Assembly (NCBI GenBank): GCA_943330835.2 | Contig: CALQJH020000013.1 | Coordinates: 1-13,883, forward strand | Reading direction: 5' to 3' | From: Candidatus Kuenenia stuttgartensis | GTDB taxonomy: Bacteria > Bacteroidota > Bacteroidia > Chitinophagales > Chitinophagaceae | DNA length: 13,883 nt | In this document: piece after piece, positions 1-9,180 of the stretch | Layout of the letters: every line of letters starts with the position of its first letter | Numbering within the stretch: the stretch's first letter is position 1 | Notes under the pieces: model-generated | What the model was told of the DNA's origin: nothing | What the model saw: the letters and a program-made list of their open reading frames with translations, nothing else | The model's database searches: none | Made by a program: the position numbers and the translations under genes

Positions 1-1302
1 ATCTGACCCCAAATTTTCGGCGCTCACTTCATAAGGAGTCATTGGACGAGTGAATTTCGTAAATGTACCTACTCCTGTAGCTGGTGTTTTTTGTGATAAG
101 CCTGTGTTAGGAAAAAACTTTGTTCTAACCTGATAACGGTAATGCTGACCCACTTCACATTTATAATCAATAAAACTGGTATCTGAAGGCGGAAGTATCG
201 CAATAGTATCAAGTTCATCTCTGCTATTAAATCGTGTTATCTCTACACCTGTGATGTATGGTTTTGACGGCAACTTATTCCATGAAATTCTAACTCCATT
301 TAAAACATCTTCAGTATGAATGCCATAAATCAATGGAGTTGTTCTGTTTGTAACAGCAATCCCAATGGCAGTATCTGAAACTGCACCTATGTTGTTGACT
401 TCATCTTCAGTAACAATGAAAGCACTTTTTATTTCTTCTGGCTTAACCCTTACCATGCAAGAAAAATATAAAGTATCCCCAGTTTTATTCATGCTGCCAA
501 AAAGCCTAAATTTTTCAACAAAATTCCCTGCTTCTGATAAATACAATTTTGCATTGATGGAATAAGGTAAAAAGGAAATAGCTTTTGATAATCCTGATTT
601 TTCAAATGGCACACTTGTAACGGGCGGTGCTATGCTTTTAAGCGTTGTTGATGTGACAGGAATCTGCCATTTGAAATTAAATGAACTATCGAACGACTGC
701 ACCGAAGAAACAGGTTTTAATTTAGATAATAAATAATTTCCACTGTTGCTTTCTACAATCGTTTGACCCCATAATTGATTGCCTGTGTTTTTATCAACTC
801 TTGTCACTTTGTAAACATAAACTTCCTTTCCCTTGGCATCTCTGTCAATAAAAACAACGCCTTTAGGCACTCTGAAGCTTGGTGATATTGAATATATAAA
901 GTCATACTTTTCCCAGCCCCTGAAAGAATTGAAAACCTTTAACAGATTGTCGTCATTTTTTAATTTAAATGACTTTTTAATGTCCGCAATTTCTTTGGAA
1001 GTGAAATAATCCTTTAGTTGATTTACAGATTGAACCGGTCTCGACTCTCCAATTTTTTTAAAATCCGATTGTTCTTCTACTTTTTTTGCAGGATTATAAA
1101 TGGCCCTTTCGATGATGAAATAATCAGTGTTTTTGAAAGTCAATTCATTATTGACTACTTCTTTTTCGCTGCATAAATAAATATAATTTCCTGTGGGAGA
1201 AGAAACTGACGCCAGGAGATTGTCTTGTCCGTTTTTATTTTGAGCAAAAGCACCATTTATTGTAAGTATAAACAACAATAAAGATGAGATTTTTATGTTC
1301 AT
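1..1302 (-). CDS. Exported fibronectin type III-like protein, 3' end beyond the window
   Basis: This frame is open from an ATG at 1302 to the left edge, giving 434 codons with no stop, so the C-terminus is missing. Residues 1-20 (MNIKISSLLLFILTINGAFA, then Q21) form a clear Sec signal peptide. Residues of about 36-210 look like a diverged FnIII-type fold: a beta-rich stretch with FIIERA near residue 63 and YVYKVTRVD further on. A better FnIII domain spans roughly 321-412 (GVRISWNKLP, GVEITRF, YRYQVRTKF), and another seems to begin at the edge (MTPYEVSAENLG). I see no catalytic motif. The start is chosen because the signal peptide follows it directly; there is no Shine-Dalgarno motif, as is usual in Bacteroidota. 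It lies 54 bp downstream of the giant gene on the same strand, so co-transcription is likely. An extracellular or periplasmic binding or structural role is inferred from the fold only. Confidence 0.85.
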   Translation of the reverse strand, partial: MNIKISSLLLFILTINGAFAQNKNGQDNLLASVSSPTGNYIYLCSEKEVVNNELTFKNTDYFIIERAIYNPAKKVEEQSDFKKIGESRPVQSVNQLKDYFTSKEIADIKKSFKLKNDDNLLKVFNSFRGWEKYDFIYSISPSFRVPKGVVFIDRDAKGKEVYVYKVTRVDKNTGNQLWGQTIVESNSGNYLLSKLKPVSSVQSFDSSFNFKWQIPVTSTTLKSIAPPVTSVPFEKSGLSKAISFLPYSINAKLYLSEAGNFVEKFRLFGSMNKTGDTLYFSCMVRVKPEEIKSAFIVTEDEVNNIGAVSDTAIGIAVTNRTTPLIYGIHTEDVLNGVRISWNKLPSKPYITGVEITRFNSRDELDTIAILPPSDTSFIDYKCEVGQHYRYQVRTKFFPNTGLSQKTPATGVGTFTKFTRPMTPYEVSAENLGSD

Positions 1303-1356
1303 AATCTTTTATTTACCTGATTAATTACCTAATGTTTTGTTTGTTATTTTTTAAAA

Positions 1357-4300
1357 TCAATTCATTTTTAAACCGCCGTCTGTGGTATATTTAAACCCAC
1401 CTTTCACATCAACTCCAATACCGCAAATCTTGAGCATTAATCTATACAATCCTTCTGCATCCCATTTCTCTGATTTGTGTTTACCAGTTACACTTCCTTC
1501 GATAAGTCCGTCAATCGAAACCTTACCTAAGAAAGTATCTGCCCAAGCTCCTCCTTTGCCTTGCACAGCGAAATGCAAGCCCCAGTCTGTATTGGAAAAG
1601 CAAGCATAAACATAGCCTTCAGCTTTTATGCCCCAATACCAATGTATGTCAACAATCTCGGCATCTAAAACTCCCTCATCACCTCCTGCGATAAAGCCTC
1701 CGATATAAATTCCGTTAAAGTAGGTTCCATTTTCTTCTTTTACATCTGCAACTACAGCGTTGTATAAATTATTGACTTCAGGAGGAGAATTAGGATCATT
1801 GGCATGATAATTTACACCAAGTGAAAGATTCACATTCCCTTTTATTATGCCCCCAAAACCGCTTACGTTTGCGTTGATTCCCAGAAAAACAGCCGCTTTA
1901 TTATTCTGCTCCATGCCTACAAAAACACCTTCAACATCCAGCATCACAACATTAAGAAGTGTATCATGATAAGCAGCAGTTACCATATAAATGTTTCTGC
2001 AGAAATCCATTTTTAATCCGATACGTCCTCTTTCATAATAAGGACCACCACCATCAGGAAACTTATCTCCTTCCTGTCTTTTCATCAAACTGGCACCTGC
2101 CTCAATAACCGGATTGTTATCACATTTTTTGGGATCAAACAAAACCTTAACAAAAGCGGATTTGAAATAATACGGTGCAGGAGCCAACCCTCCTTTTACC
2201 AATCCAATGGTTGTGTTTCTTGGACCAATATCTCCTTCAAGGAAAACAGACCAAGTTTTATCGGAGGTGTTAAGATCAAATCCTCCTCCTATAGAATATA
2301 ATCTGGCTGCACTAACATTTATGCCTACACGGGCTACAATGCGCAGTCCTACCTCTACTCCGGCTTCTATTCCTTTTTCTGGATTGGCCTTTATTTCATA
2401 AAATTTAAAGCCTCCTTCAAATCCGGTAGACAATGTATTGAAGGCAACTTCTCCTTCCGCTCCTTCTCTATCTCCGCCAGTACTTATCTTAACTTTACCT
2501 GCCAGTGAAAATGAAGGAGTCTCCATGGCAATGGCGATTTCGTTGATCTTTACGCTCAACTCATTATCAATATAGGCAATCAGCACTGATGCTGATATAG
2601 ACCCAGATTTATTTGTAGGACTCGGTACGGCAGGAGTTGTGCCGGAAGTTGGCGCTCCGCTACCTGTTGGCTGATTTATAGGTTGAGCCGTACTTTTCTG
2701 ACCAGGTATTAGAGGAGGCGTAATTTCAAATGCCATTGGTGCAGAACTGGCAGCTGCATAAAAAATGGTATCTTTTACTGATGCCGTAACAGTATATGTA
2801 CCTAAACTTTTAGGTGGATTCGGACTTGCAGGATAATTAGTTGTTCCTGTTCCAACATAGCTGTATGTATAACTTTTCCCTTTGCCTGTATTGTATGCCG
2901 TATTAGGCCAATAAACAGTGTCTTTATCTTTTCTGATTGCGTACTTAGTGAAGCCGTTTACTGATACAACCGGAACAATTCTACAAGAGCCATCAGGTTG
3001 TAATACTCTATCCGTTGGGCAACCACAGATTGCAGCTACGGCAGCCTCTTGGGCTACAGCAGGCACAGCTGGTTTTGCCGGCACTCTTGGAGTAGCAAGT
3101 TCAGCAGGATGACTCACTCCATTTTGATCAGTGTAAGCCGCCTTTGCTGGCTTCGCCGGAACTTCCTGAGTAGCAGGTATCTCAGGTGCTGCTTGAACTT
3201 CAGGCTTTGCAGGTGTCCAGGTTCCTCCAGTAATTTTGCATCTGTCCGCCCTTTTTTGTTCATCAGTTAAACCCACATTTGTATAACTTGTAGTTGTGGT
3301 GGTAGATTGACTTTGTTGGTTGTTCGACTGGCCTTGTTGATTGGTATTTTGACCTTGTTGGGTAGTAGTTGTTTGTACAGACTGATTGTTATAATTATTT
3401 GAATCAACTCTGTTTAAATCATTCGCTTCTTTAGATTGCGCAAAGATGCCTTTTACACCAAATTCCACTTCTCCATTAAATCCAATTGCAAAGTTTTTAT
3501 CGCTTTCTTTTCCTTCAGTTTCCGCTTCTTCATCACCGGCTGCTACTGCACTTTGCAAAGGTGTCCCTTTCACCAGATTGTCATTTAGTTCATTTACTGA
3601 TTTGTCTCCCCCTACACTTATCAGAAGTTTGCTGATGGCAAATTTTATATTACCGCCGGCAAATTCAATTTTTCGATTGGATTTGGCTACCAAAAGCAAG
3701 CTGAAATTATTTGTCGTCAACTCAAATGTTTCTATCTCGATAGGAAACGCTTTTTTAATCATTGGGTTCTGATTAACACATTTGCCCGCAGACAATGTCA
3801 TTCCTGTAGGGCAATTACAAGTCTTTGTAGTCGCACTCCATGTACCCTTACTTGTTGTACAGTTATTGGGCATGTCTTTCTGCTTTTGTAAAGCAGCCGC
3901 TTGCTCAGAAGCAGGAAGTTCTGCGATTTGTGCATTTGTAAGATAAGCCTCGTTGGCTTTTCCTTTAACCCCATAATCTATAATACCTGATGCTTTTATT
4001 TCGTATGATTTTTTGGTTGCGTCATAACCAAAACTCAACCCATTAGTTGAATTCGGTGTTTTGAAAATCAGATTGCCCAGAGATAAGCCTGATGCATCCA
4101 ATTTAACTTCTCCTTTAAAGGAAATTCCTTCAGGAACTTTTTTAACTTCCAGACTGATAAAGGTAGTGTCGTCTGCAGCAATTGGTGTTGTTGATGGTGG
4201 TGGTGGTGTTGTTGATGTTGTTGTTGGTGCTGGTGTTGATTTTGGAAATAGTTCAATTGACCCGCCAAGGCCTCCACCATAATTCGCCGGATTTCCGCCA

Positions 4301-7300
4301 ATACCTATAATAGTCAATGAGGTAATATTAGTTTTTACCCTACCCATCTTGATGCCCAATGGTTTGCCTTTGGAAATATCAATTTTGATTTCTTCAATAT
4401 TTAAGTCTTTGTTTATGACAAGTTTTTCAACTTGAATATTTCTGTTAAGTTTAATGGCCAAAGGTTTTATTAATCTGAAAACACCACTGTCCATTTTTAC
4501 ACCGTCTTTACTCAGTTTTATATTATCCTGAGCAAAACGCATAGAGAACAAAACCCCTAATCTGAAATTAATGGAATCCTTGGGTTCAACCTTTATGGTA
4601 TCCTTTGGTGAAATACAAGCACCATCTCTTAAAACTTTACCTGTCGGACATTTACAAGAAGGCGTAGCTCCTGCAGTCCAGGTTCCTCCTGATGTTGTGC
4701 ATTTGCTTTCTTCTGTAATCGGAGTAGCATTTGGAACAATTTTTGGAATGGCACAAGAACCATCTGCTTGTAAAACCTTTGGTAGTGTACAAGCACAAGT
4801 TCCCGGTGTTCCATTGACTCCTGCAGTCCAGGTTCCTCCGGATACTGTACATTTAGAACTTACCGGTAGAGCATTTGCGGCAGCAGTTGTAGTAGCAGTT
4901 ACAGCAGTATTGATAATACTAGATCCGGAATCTGCATCAGATTTAGTAAGCAAACTGTCCAGAAACTTGACCCCAAATTCTTTATCTTCTGATAAAGCGT
5001 TTATTTTATAATCCGGAGTTGCATATATATAAGCGATTGGGGTAGCTTCATTTCCATTTTCATTTGAGATTAATTCTGCGTCTTCGAGAGTGAAAGGAAG
5101 GTATGATGAAATTTTTCTGATGTTAGAGAACCTTGCCGTTATTTTGCTTCCTGTAATTACGGAATTTCCCCAGCTACCTTCCAAACTTTTCAATATAATA
5201 GCATTGTGGTTGGTATCTCCTTTTATTGATGGCACCCCTTTTATTTCTACAGGTACAAAACCAAATGCTTTTGCATTTAATATCACTTCATTGAAAACAA
5301 TATTTTTGGTAGGAATTGCATTTTTATCCGATATTTTTTCAACTGCAACAAGCGCATTGGTAAAAGTGAGCGTATTGTTTTTTGATTCCTCACCCGGATT
5401 AAAAATGTCGTTTTTGGTTAATTTCATTTTACCTGAAACAGTAAAAATATTTTTGCCCTTATCTGCTGCAACAAGATTTTCTGCTTTATACAATTTGTCA
5501 ATGATTACAGGAAAACCTGCAATAGTATAAATGCTTGGCAAATTTCCGTCTCTTAATTCAAGCTGAAAGTCAACGGCCTTATTTGTATTGCAACTAAAAA
5601 CAGTATCCAATTGATTATAACCATCCTTCGAAACCGAAAAGGCCAAAGAATCTTTAATGGGAACAACGAATTTATAATTTCCATCCTTATCTGAATAGGT
5701 AGACAATTCAAGATCAGTTAATGCTACCAACACCGAATCAACAGTTTTGGGAACTATTGTTTTTATTCCGTTGACCGTTACTTCTTCTGTAATTGGTTTT
5801 TTAACTTTCCAGTTGTTTGCTGTATCAAAGTATTTGAATGAGGTAACTTTACCAGTCAGAATAACGCCCTCACTCATATTGACGCTATCTGTACGAGAAT
5901 CATCAGTACCTAATACCGAAGCGGAAATTTCGAAATCATTTTTGTAAGGAACAAGTGCAGGATCATCAGTTAATCCTTTCAACAATATGGTATAATTTCC
6001 AGCTACCAGTTTTGTTTTGAATATTTCCCCATCATTCGTTTTTCCATCAAAAACTTTCTCTCCATCTTTTGAATTGATGATTTCCAGACCTGCGATTATT
6101 TTTTCATGAAGTCCGCCGTTTTTATCCTTATAATTTACAATGAGATTATAATCATATTCTTTCTGTTGAAGTATTGTTGAATCGAGATCCGCAACACCTT
6201 TTGGTAATTCCAGTTGGCTGAAATATTCATTAAAAATACTCACCAACGCCCTATCGTTATAGGCATTTGAAGTCAGAAACACCTGTGCGTCATTTCCATT
6301 TAATTTGTTGAATATTGAAGAATTTGCCACCACCTGTTTCGTTCTGTGTATGGCATTGCTCCAGTCGCTTGCCGTTATGATTTGATTGCCATTGCGTAAA
6401 TTCCATGAGTTTGAAGGCGTGATTGTTTTGATCAAATCCTCTTGTCCGTCAACTTGAATTTTGATTTTTGCAGTATCATAGTCATAAAATTTGAGGAAGT
6501 AAAATCCATCTTTTGTAGTAAAGCTAGGAATACCATCAGCATCTAAAACCGTAATAGAGGCATTTTCTATTGGTTTTTGATATTGATTTAATAATCGGCC
6601 TATGGCAGTGTAAACAAAGTTCTCCAGTTTGATGTCGAACGTTGTGTTGAGGTCGCCGCTTAATGTTGTAGTGAAGGTGAACGGCTTAGAGCGTATACTG
6701 TTTGCGGTTACTATCAATTGAATTGTAGCGTCCTCTACTAAAGGAGGAATATCATAACTGCCATAATTTCCAAACTTATCACTTATGGCCATGAAGGAGG
6801 TTACGGTGTCACCTCTGCCCAAAATATCATCTTTATTTATTCTTATTTCAACCCTTGCACCTTCCTGTGGAAGCCAAACACCATCAATGTTTTTGGCTGT
6901 AATTATTCCTTCTATACCCTGAGTCAATTTGTATGGATACCTTTTATTGACTATGCAAAGGTCTCTATGGCCATTAGGTTTGACTGGCTGTGTAACTGCG
7001 TTCAAAGGATAATATACCGGTTGACGTCCGGGATAATTGATGCGCACTAAATAATTTTCGGAAGGCTCCGGATTTAAAAACAACTTCTTATAAGCCTTGC
7101 CGTTATCTATCGTTACCAGCTTCACATAATCAGCATGGTCATAAGTCACCACTTCCCCATTCACGCCCAAACCAGCGTTGATCATAAATGGATAGTTTTC
7201 AAAAAAAGATTGTCTTAATAATACATCTGCTGTCACTTTAGCACCTGTGTAATTTTTTATGACCGCCATCTGTTTCAATTCGAAAGATTGGGCGACAAGT

Positions 7301-9039
7301 GTGTCTTCTCCGAAATCCCATCCTGTACTGAGGTTATAGATTTGATTAGAAACCTGCACGCCATTAACAACGGTTGTGGTAATTTGTGAATTAGGTCTGC
7401 TAGTAACTACCCTTTCAGAAAAATTAAACAACTTAGAGCTGTGTGTTATTTTGATTTTAAGTGGCTTTGTACTTTTTAGCAGATTTCTCAACAACTGCTC
7501 TTCCATTACCGTTTCGAAATATCCATTTGCATCTGTTTTACAAACGGCAACAACACCCGCATCGTTTGAAATAGTTACAGTTGCCCACTTAAGAAAATGA
7601 AGATCTTTGCCACCTTTATCACTTAAATTAAGTATTACAGGCTTTCCAGCAAATACCGATGCGATATCTATGCCCTGTCTATCATAAACCGCTTTCATTT
7701 CTTCATAATACGCCTTATCATCACCTTCTGTATCAAGTGCCAAACCTGTTTTGGAAACAAATGGAGCGGAGCTGGTATCTTCTACCTCTTCTGTTTCTTT
7801 ATACACCCAGCTTATCCTGCCATGAATTGAATTTTTACTGAATATACGTTCGGGAATCGTAACAGTATGTATGTTATCGTAAAGCGTATCTTCATTTGCT
7901 TTACAATTATTGCCACAATGGTATTCATAAGTTTCCCCGTTATATAAATTATCTAAATCAAATTCGGGAAAATTATTTTTTAATGTGATCCATTTGATTT
8001 CATTTTTCTTTTTGTACTGAAGTATGTAACCATTGGTGTTTATTATTCTTGATTCACTCCATGATACATGAACATGGGCATCCGGAGTAATGTTTTCTGT
8101 AACACCGGATGGCGGATGACATACATCTATATAAGTAAAAGAATACACTTCACTGTAGCCATCATTTTCGTACATGTCAAGTGTGTCTGATCCCTGAGTA
8201 TTGATTACCTGAACTCTCCATCCATATTTTTTACCAGATTGCAAAAGCGGCTGATTGGGGCCATACAATAATGAAGTGGTGGTGATTATTTGCTGGTATA
8301 AAGGCTGACTGGTTCTGAATGCCACATCGGAAGAAACCCCATTGTCAAGAAATTCTACCAGTTGAAATTTATATTGTGTTGTAAAAAGTGAATTGGGACT
8401 GCTCAAATGTCTGGGTGTCCAGTTAAAGATAATATTGTTAGGATCGGCAGACTCAATACTGGAATTGTTGAGCGGTAAATTGAGAAACGGAGGCAGATTG
8501 CGGCTAATAGCGGCATAAGTGCACTGCTTGTTGCTGGCAGGCAAGGCCGTAATGTTTTCAATCACTTCAAAACAAAAAGTATAAAACCCTGAAGGAATAA
8601 TTCCGTAATTCTGATATTCTGATTGGCTCATGCCACTGAATTCCAGATTATCAGGGTTAAAATAAACAGCCAGGTCAGCCTGTGATAAAGTATAGGGAAC
8701 ACCTGCACTCAAACTTATGGTAGGATATGGCACATTGTTTTTACTTTTCAGTAAAATATTTTGTGAGCTTATCGTCATTCTCAGGGTTACATCAATCAAA
8801 GGCTTATTAAGATCCGCGTTGGTAAGTGTAACAGCAATTTTAGGATTGGTGCCTGAATAATATTCACTCAGCTGTTGGGTATACGGCGGCAATACTATTG
8901 GTGTGACCTGCACAGGAAACTGTGCCTGTGTTTTTGAAACCAACAGCAGCAACATAGCTATCAGAAAATAATTACGAAACCAACCGCTTTTGATTGACTG
9001 CAGCTTTTGCTTAAGAATCCCTTGCTGTAAATTATTCAT
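1357..9039 (-). CDS. Giant exported multidomain protein (2560 aa) with TANFOR-like N-terminus and four-cysteine modules
   Basis: ATG at 9039, TGA at 1357. A signal peptide with a long n-region covers about residues 1-40 (hydrophobic YFLIAMLLLLVS, cleavage after TQA). The mature start QFPVQVTPIVLPPYTQ and the following ~140 residues resemble proteins annotated TANFOR-domain in Bacteroidota; this is recalled, not searched. An FnIII domain lies at about 307-393. Four carboxypeptidase-regulatory-like beta domains start near 475, 708, 810 and 1055 (patterns such as TDANGYFET and SDKDGNYKFVV). From about 1397 onward, beta-rich segments alternate with four modules of pattern C-x3-[GK]GTW...CxC...GxC (1397-1429, 1447-1475, 1727-1754, 1934-2019) and with T/P-rich and Q/N/T-rich linkers. 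The last ~400 residues are Gly- and aromatic-rich beta strands ending GGLKMN. No T9SS sorting domain or enzymatic motif is visible. A surface structural or adhesive role is inferred. Confidence 0.93.
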   Translation of the reverse strand: MNNLQQGILKQKLQSIKSGWFRNYFLIAMLLLLVSKTQAQFPVQVTPIVLPPYTQQLSEYYSGTNPKIAVTLTNADLNKPLIDVTLRMTISSQNILLKSKNNVPYPTISLSAGVPYTLSQADLAVYFNPDNLEFSGMSQSEYQNYGIIPSGFYTFCFEVIENITALPASNKQCTYAAISRNLPPFLNLPLNNSSIESADPNNIIFNWTPRHLSSPNSLFTTQYKFQLVEFLDNGVSSDVAFRTSQPLYQQIITTTSLLYGPNQPLLQSGKKYGWRVQVINTQGSDTLDMYENDGYSEVYSFTYIDVCHPPSGVTENITPDAHVHVSWSESRIINTNGYILQYKKKNEIKWITLKNNFPEFDLDNLYNGETYEYHCGNNCKANEDTLYDNIHTVTIPERIFSKNSIHGRISWVYKETEEVEDTSSAPFVSKTGLALDTEGDDKAYYEEMKAVYDRQGIDIASVFAGKPVILNLSDKGGKDLHFLKWATVTISNDAGVVAVCKTDANGYFETVMEEQLLRNLLKSTKPLKIKITHSSKLFNFSERVVTSRPNSQITTTVVNGVQVSNQIYNLSTGWDFGEDTLVAQSFELKQMAVIKNYTGAKVTADVLLRQSFFENYPFMINAGLGVNGEVVTYDHADYVKLVTIDNGKAYKKLFLNPEPSENYLVRINYPGRQPVYYPLNAVTQPVKPNGHRDLCIVNKRYPYKLTQGIEGIITAKNIDGVWLPQEGARVEIRINKDDILGRGDTVTSFMAISDKFGNYGSYDIPPLVEDATIQLIVTANSIRSKPFTFTTTLSGDLNTTFDIKLENFVYTAIGRLLNQYQKPIENASITVLDADGIPSFTTKDGFYFLKFYDYDTAKIKIQVDGQEDLIKTITPSNSWNLRNGNQIITASDWSNAIHRTKQVVANSSIFNKLNGNDAQVFLTSNAYNDRALVSIFNEYFSQLELPKGVADLDSTILQQKEYDYNLIVNYKDKNGGLHEKIIAGLEIINSKDGEKVFDGKTNDGEIFKTKLVAGNYTILLKGLTDDPALVPYKNDFEISASVLGTDDSRTDSVNMSEGVILTGKVTSFKYFDTANNWKVKKPITEEVTVNGIKTIVPKTVDSVLVALTDLELSTYSDKDGNYKFVVPIKDSLAFSVSKDGYNQLDTVFSCNTNKAVDFQLELRDGNLPSIYTIAGFPVIIDKLYKAENLVAADKGKNIFTVSGKMKLTKNDIFNPGEESKNNTLTFTNALVAVEKISDKNAIPTKNIVFNEVILNAKAFGFVPVEIKGVPSIKGDTNHNAIILKSLEGSWGNSVITGSKITARFSNIRKISSYLPFTLEDAELISNENGNEATPIAYIYATPDYKINALSEDKEFGVKFLDSLLTKSDADSGSSIINTAVTATTTAAANALPVSSKCTVSGGTWTAGVNGTPGTCACTLPKVLQADGSCAIPKIVPNATPITEESKCTTSGGTWTAGATPSCKCPTGKVLRDGACISPKDTIKVEPKDSINFRLGVLFSMRFAQDNIKLSKDGVKMDSGVFRLIKPLAIKLNRNIQVEKLVINKDLNIEEIKIDISKGKPLGIKMGRVKTNITSLTIIGIGGNPANYGGGLGGSIELFPKSTPAPTTTSTTPPPPSTTPIAADDTTFISLEVKKVPEGISFKGEVKLDASGLSLGNLIFKTPNSTNGLSFGYDATKKSYEIKASGIIDYGVKGKANEAYLTNAQIAELPASEQAAALQKQKDMPNNCTTSKGTWSATTKTCNCPTGMTLSAGKCVNQNPMIKKAFPIEIETFELTTNNFSLLLVAKSNRKIEFAGGNIKFAISKLLISVGGDKSVNELNDNLVKGTPLQSAVAAGDEEAETEGKESDKNFAIGFNGEVEFGVKGIFAQSKEANDLNRVDSNNYNNQSVQTTTTQQGQNTNQQGQSNNQQSQSTTTTTSYTNVGLTDEQKRADRCKITGGTWTPAKPEVQAAPEIPATQEVPAKPAKAAYTDQNGVSHPAELATPRVPAKPAVPAVAQEAAVAAICGCPTDRVLQPDGSCRIVPVVSVNGFTKYAIRKDKDTVYWPNTAYNTGKGKSYTYSYVGTGTTNYPASPNPPKSLGTYTVTASVKDTIFYAAASSAPMAFEITPPLIPGQKSTAQPINQPTGSGAPTSGTTPAVPSPTNKSGSISASVLIAYIDNELSVKINEIAIAMETPSFSLAGKVKISTGGDREGAEGEVAFNTLSTGFEGGFKFYEIKANPEKGIEAGVEVGLRIVARVGINVSAARLYSIGGGFDLNTSDKTWSVFLEGDIGPRNTTIGLVKGGLAPAPYYFKSAFVKVLFDPKKCDNNPVIEAGASLMKRQEGDKFPDGGGPYYERGRIGLKMDFCRNIYMVTAAYHDTLLNVVMLDVEGVFVGMEQNNKAAVFLGINANVSGFGGIIKGNVNLSLGVNYHANDPNSPPEVNNLYNAVVADVKEENGTYFNGIYIGGFIAGGDEGVLDAEIVDIHWYWGIKAEGYVYACFSNTDWGLHFAVQGKGGAWADTFLGKVSIDGLIEGSVTGKHKSEKWDAEGLYRLMLKICGIGVDVKGGFKYTTDGGLKMN
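2983..3240 (-). repeat. Fourth four-cysteine module, expanded by a Pro/Ala-rich insert
   Basis: It encodes residues 1934-2019 of the giant protein. It begins CKITGGTW and ends CGCPTDRVLQPDGSC, so the cysteine frame of the other modules is kept. Between the tryptophan and the CxC pair lie over 50 residues rich in Pro, Ala, Lys and Val with repeated PAKPA/VPA motifs, against 6-10 residues in the other modules. Confidence 0.8.
3778..3861 (-). repeat. Third four-cysteine module of the giant protein
   Basis: It encodes residues 1727-1754, with cysteines at 1727, 1741, 1743 and 1754 and the core KGTW, CNCPTG and GKC. It separates two beta-rich domains: the preceding one ends in an Ala/Gln-rich helix-like stretch, and the following one starts KKAFPIEIETFEL. 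Confidence 0.8.
4183..4239 (-). repeat. In-frame trinucleotide (GGT/GTT-like) tract coding a Thr/Pro linker
   Basis: On the plus strand this is a nearly unbroken run of ggt, gtt and gat triplets. On the coding strand it reads as a Thr/Pro linker (TTTSTTPPPPSTTP) between two beta-rich segments of the giant protein. The triplet period would let the tract change length by slippage without breaking the frame; whether it does is unknown. Confidence 0.7.
4615..4701 (-). repeat. Second four-cysteine module of the giant protein
   Basis: It encodes residues 1447-1475, with cysteines at 1447, 1462, 1464 and 1475 and the core SGGTWTAG, CKCPTG and DGAC. It starts exactly 50 codons after module one. The DNA of the two modules shares a 22-base exact match (4668-4689 and 4818-4839), pointing to a fairly recent tandem duplication. 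Confidence 0.85.
4753..4851 (-). repeat. First four-cysteine module of the giant protein
   Basis: It encodes residues 1397-1429, with cysteines at 1397, 1415, 1417 and 1429 and the core SGGTWTAG, CAC and ADGSC. A Ser/Thr/Ala-rich linker precedes it. The pairing C1 to CxC to the last C suggests a small disulfide-bonded knob; this is inference, since no known domain was recognised with confidence. Confidence 0.85.
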
Positions 9040-9180
9040 ACTTTGGATATATTGAATGTCTTTTATAAATTCAGTTTGTTGGGTACTTTAAATACCGATA
9101 CTCATTAACACACAAAACTTTATTAAAGAGGTATCATCGTGTTGAATGAATTCTCTTTTTTATCAATTAAATTTTCTTGT
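9040..9180 (-). other. 141 bp intergenic gap between the T9SS protein and the giant gene
   Basis: This is AT-rich non-coding DNA. Read on the minus strand it contains a TTTG followed after 18 bases by TATTTAAA, which only weakly resembles the Bacteroidota TTTG...TAnnTTTG promoter. It also has a 6 bp AAAGAG/CTCTTT pair with a 22-base loop, too weak to call a terminator. Nothing rules out read-through into the giant gene. Confidence 0.4.

Noticed and set aside
1303..1356. Terminator between the giant gene and the FnIII gene
   Set aside because: The 54 bp gap is AT-rich with no stable hairpin, so read-through is more likely.
4068..4301. Minus-strand Gln/His-rich open frame
   Set aside because: It is an out-of-frame reading of the triplet tract coding the Thr/Pro linker; the His/Gln runs come from the repeat DNA.
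4571..5011. Plus-strand 146-codon open frame, and a similar one at 5090-5530
   Set aside because: Both lie wholly inside the giant minus-strand gene, antisense to its clear domains, with no recognisable protein features. They are shadow frames.
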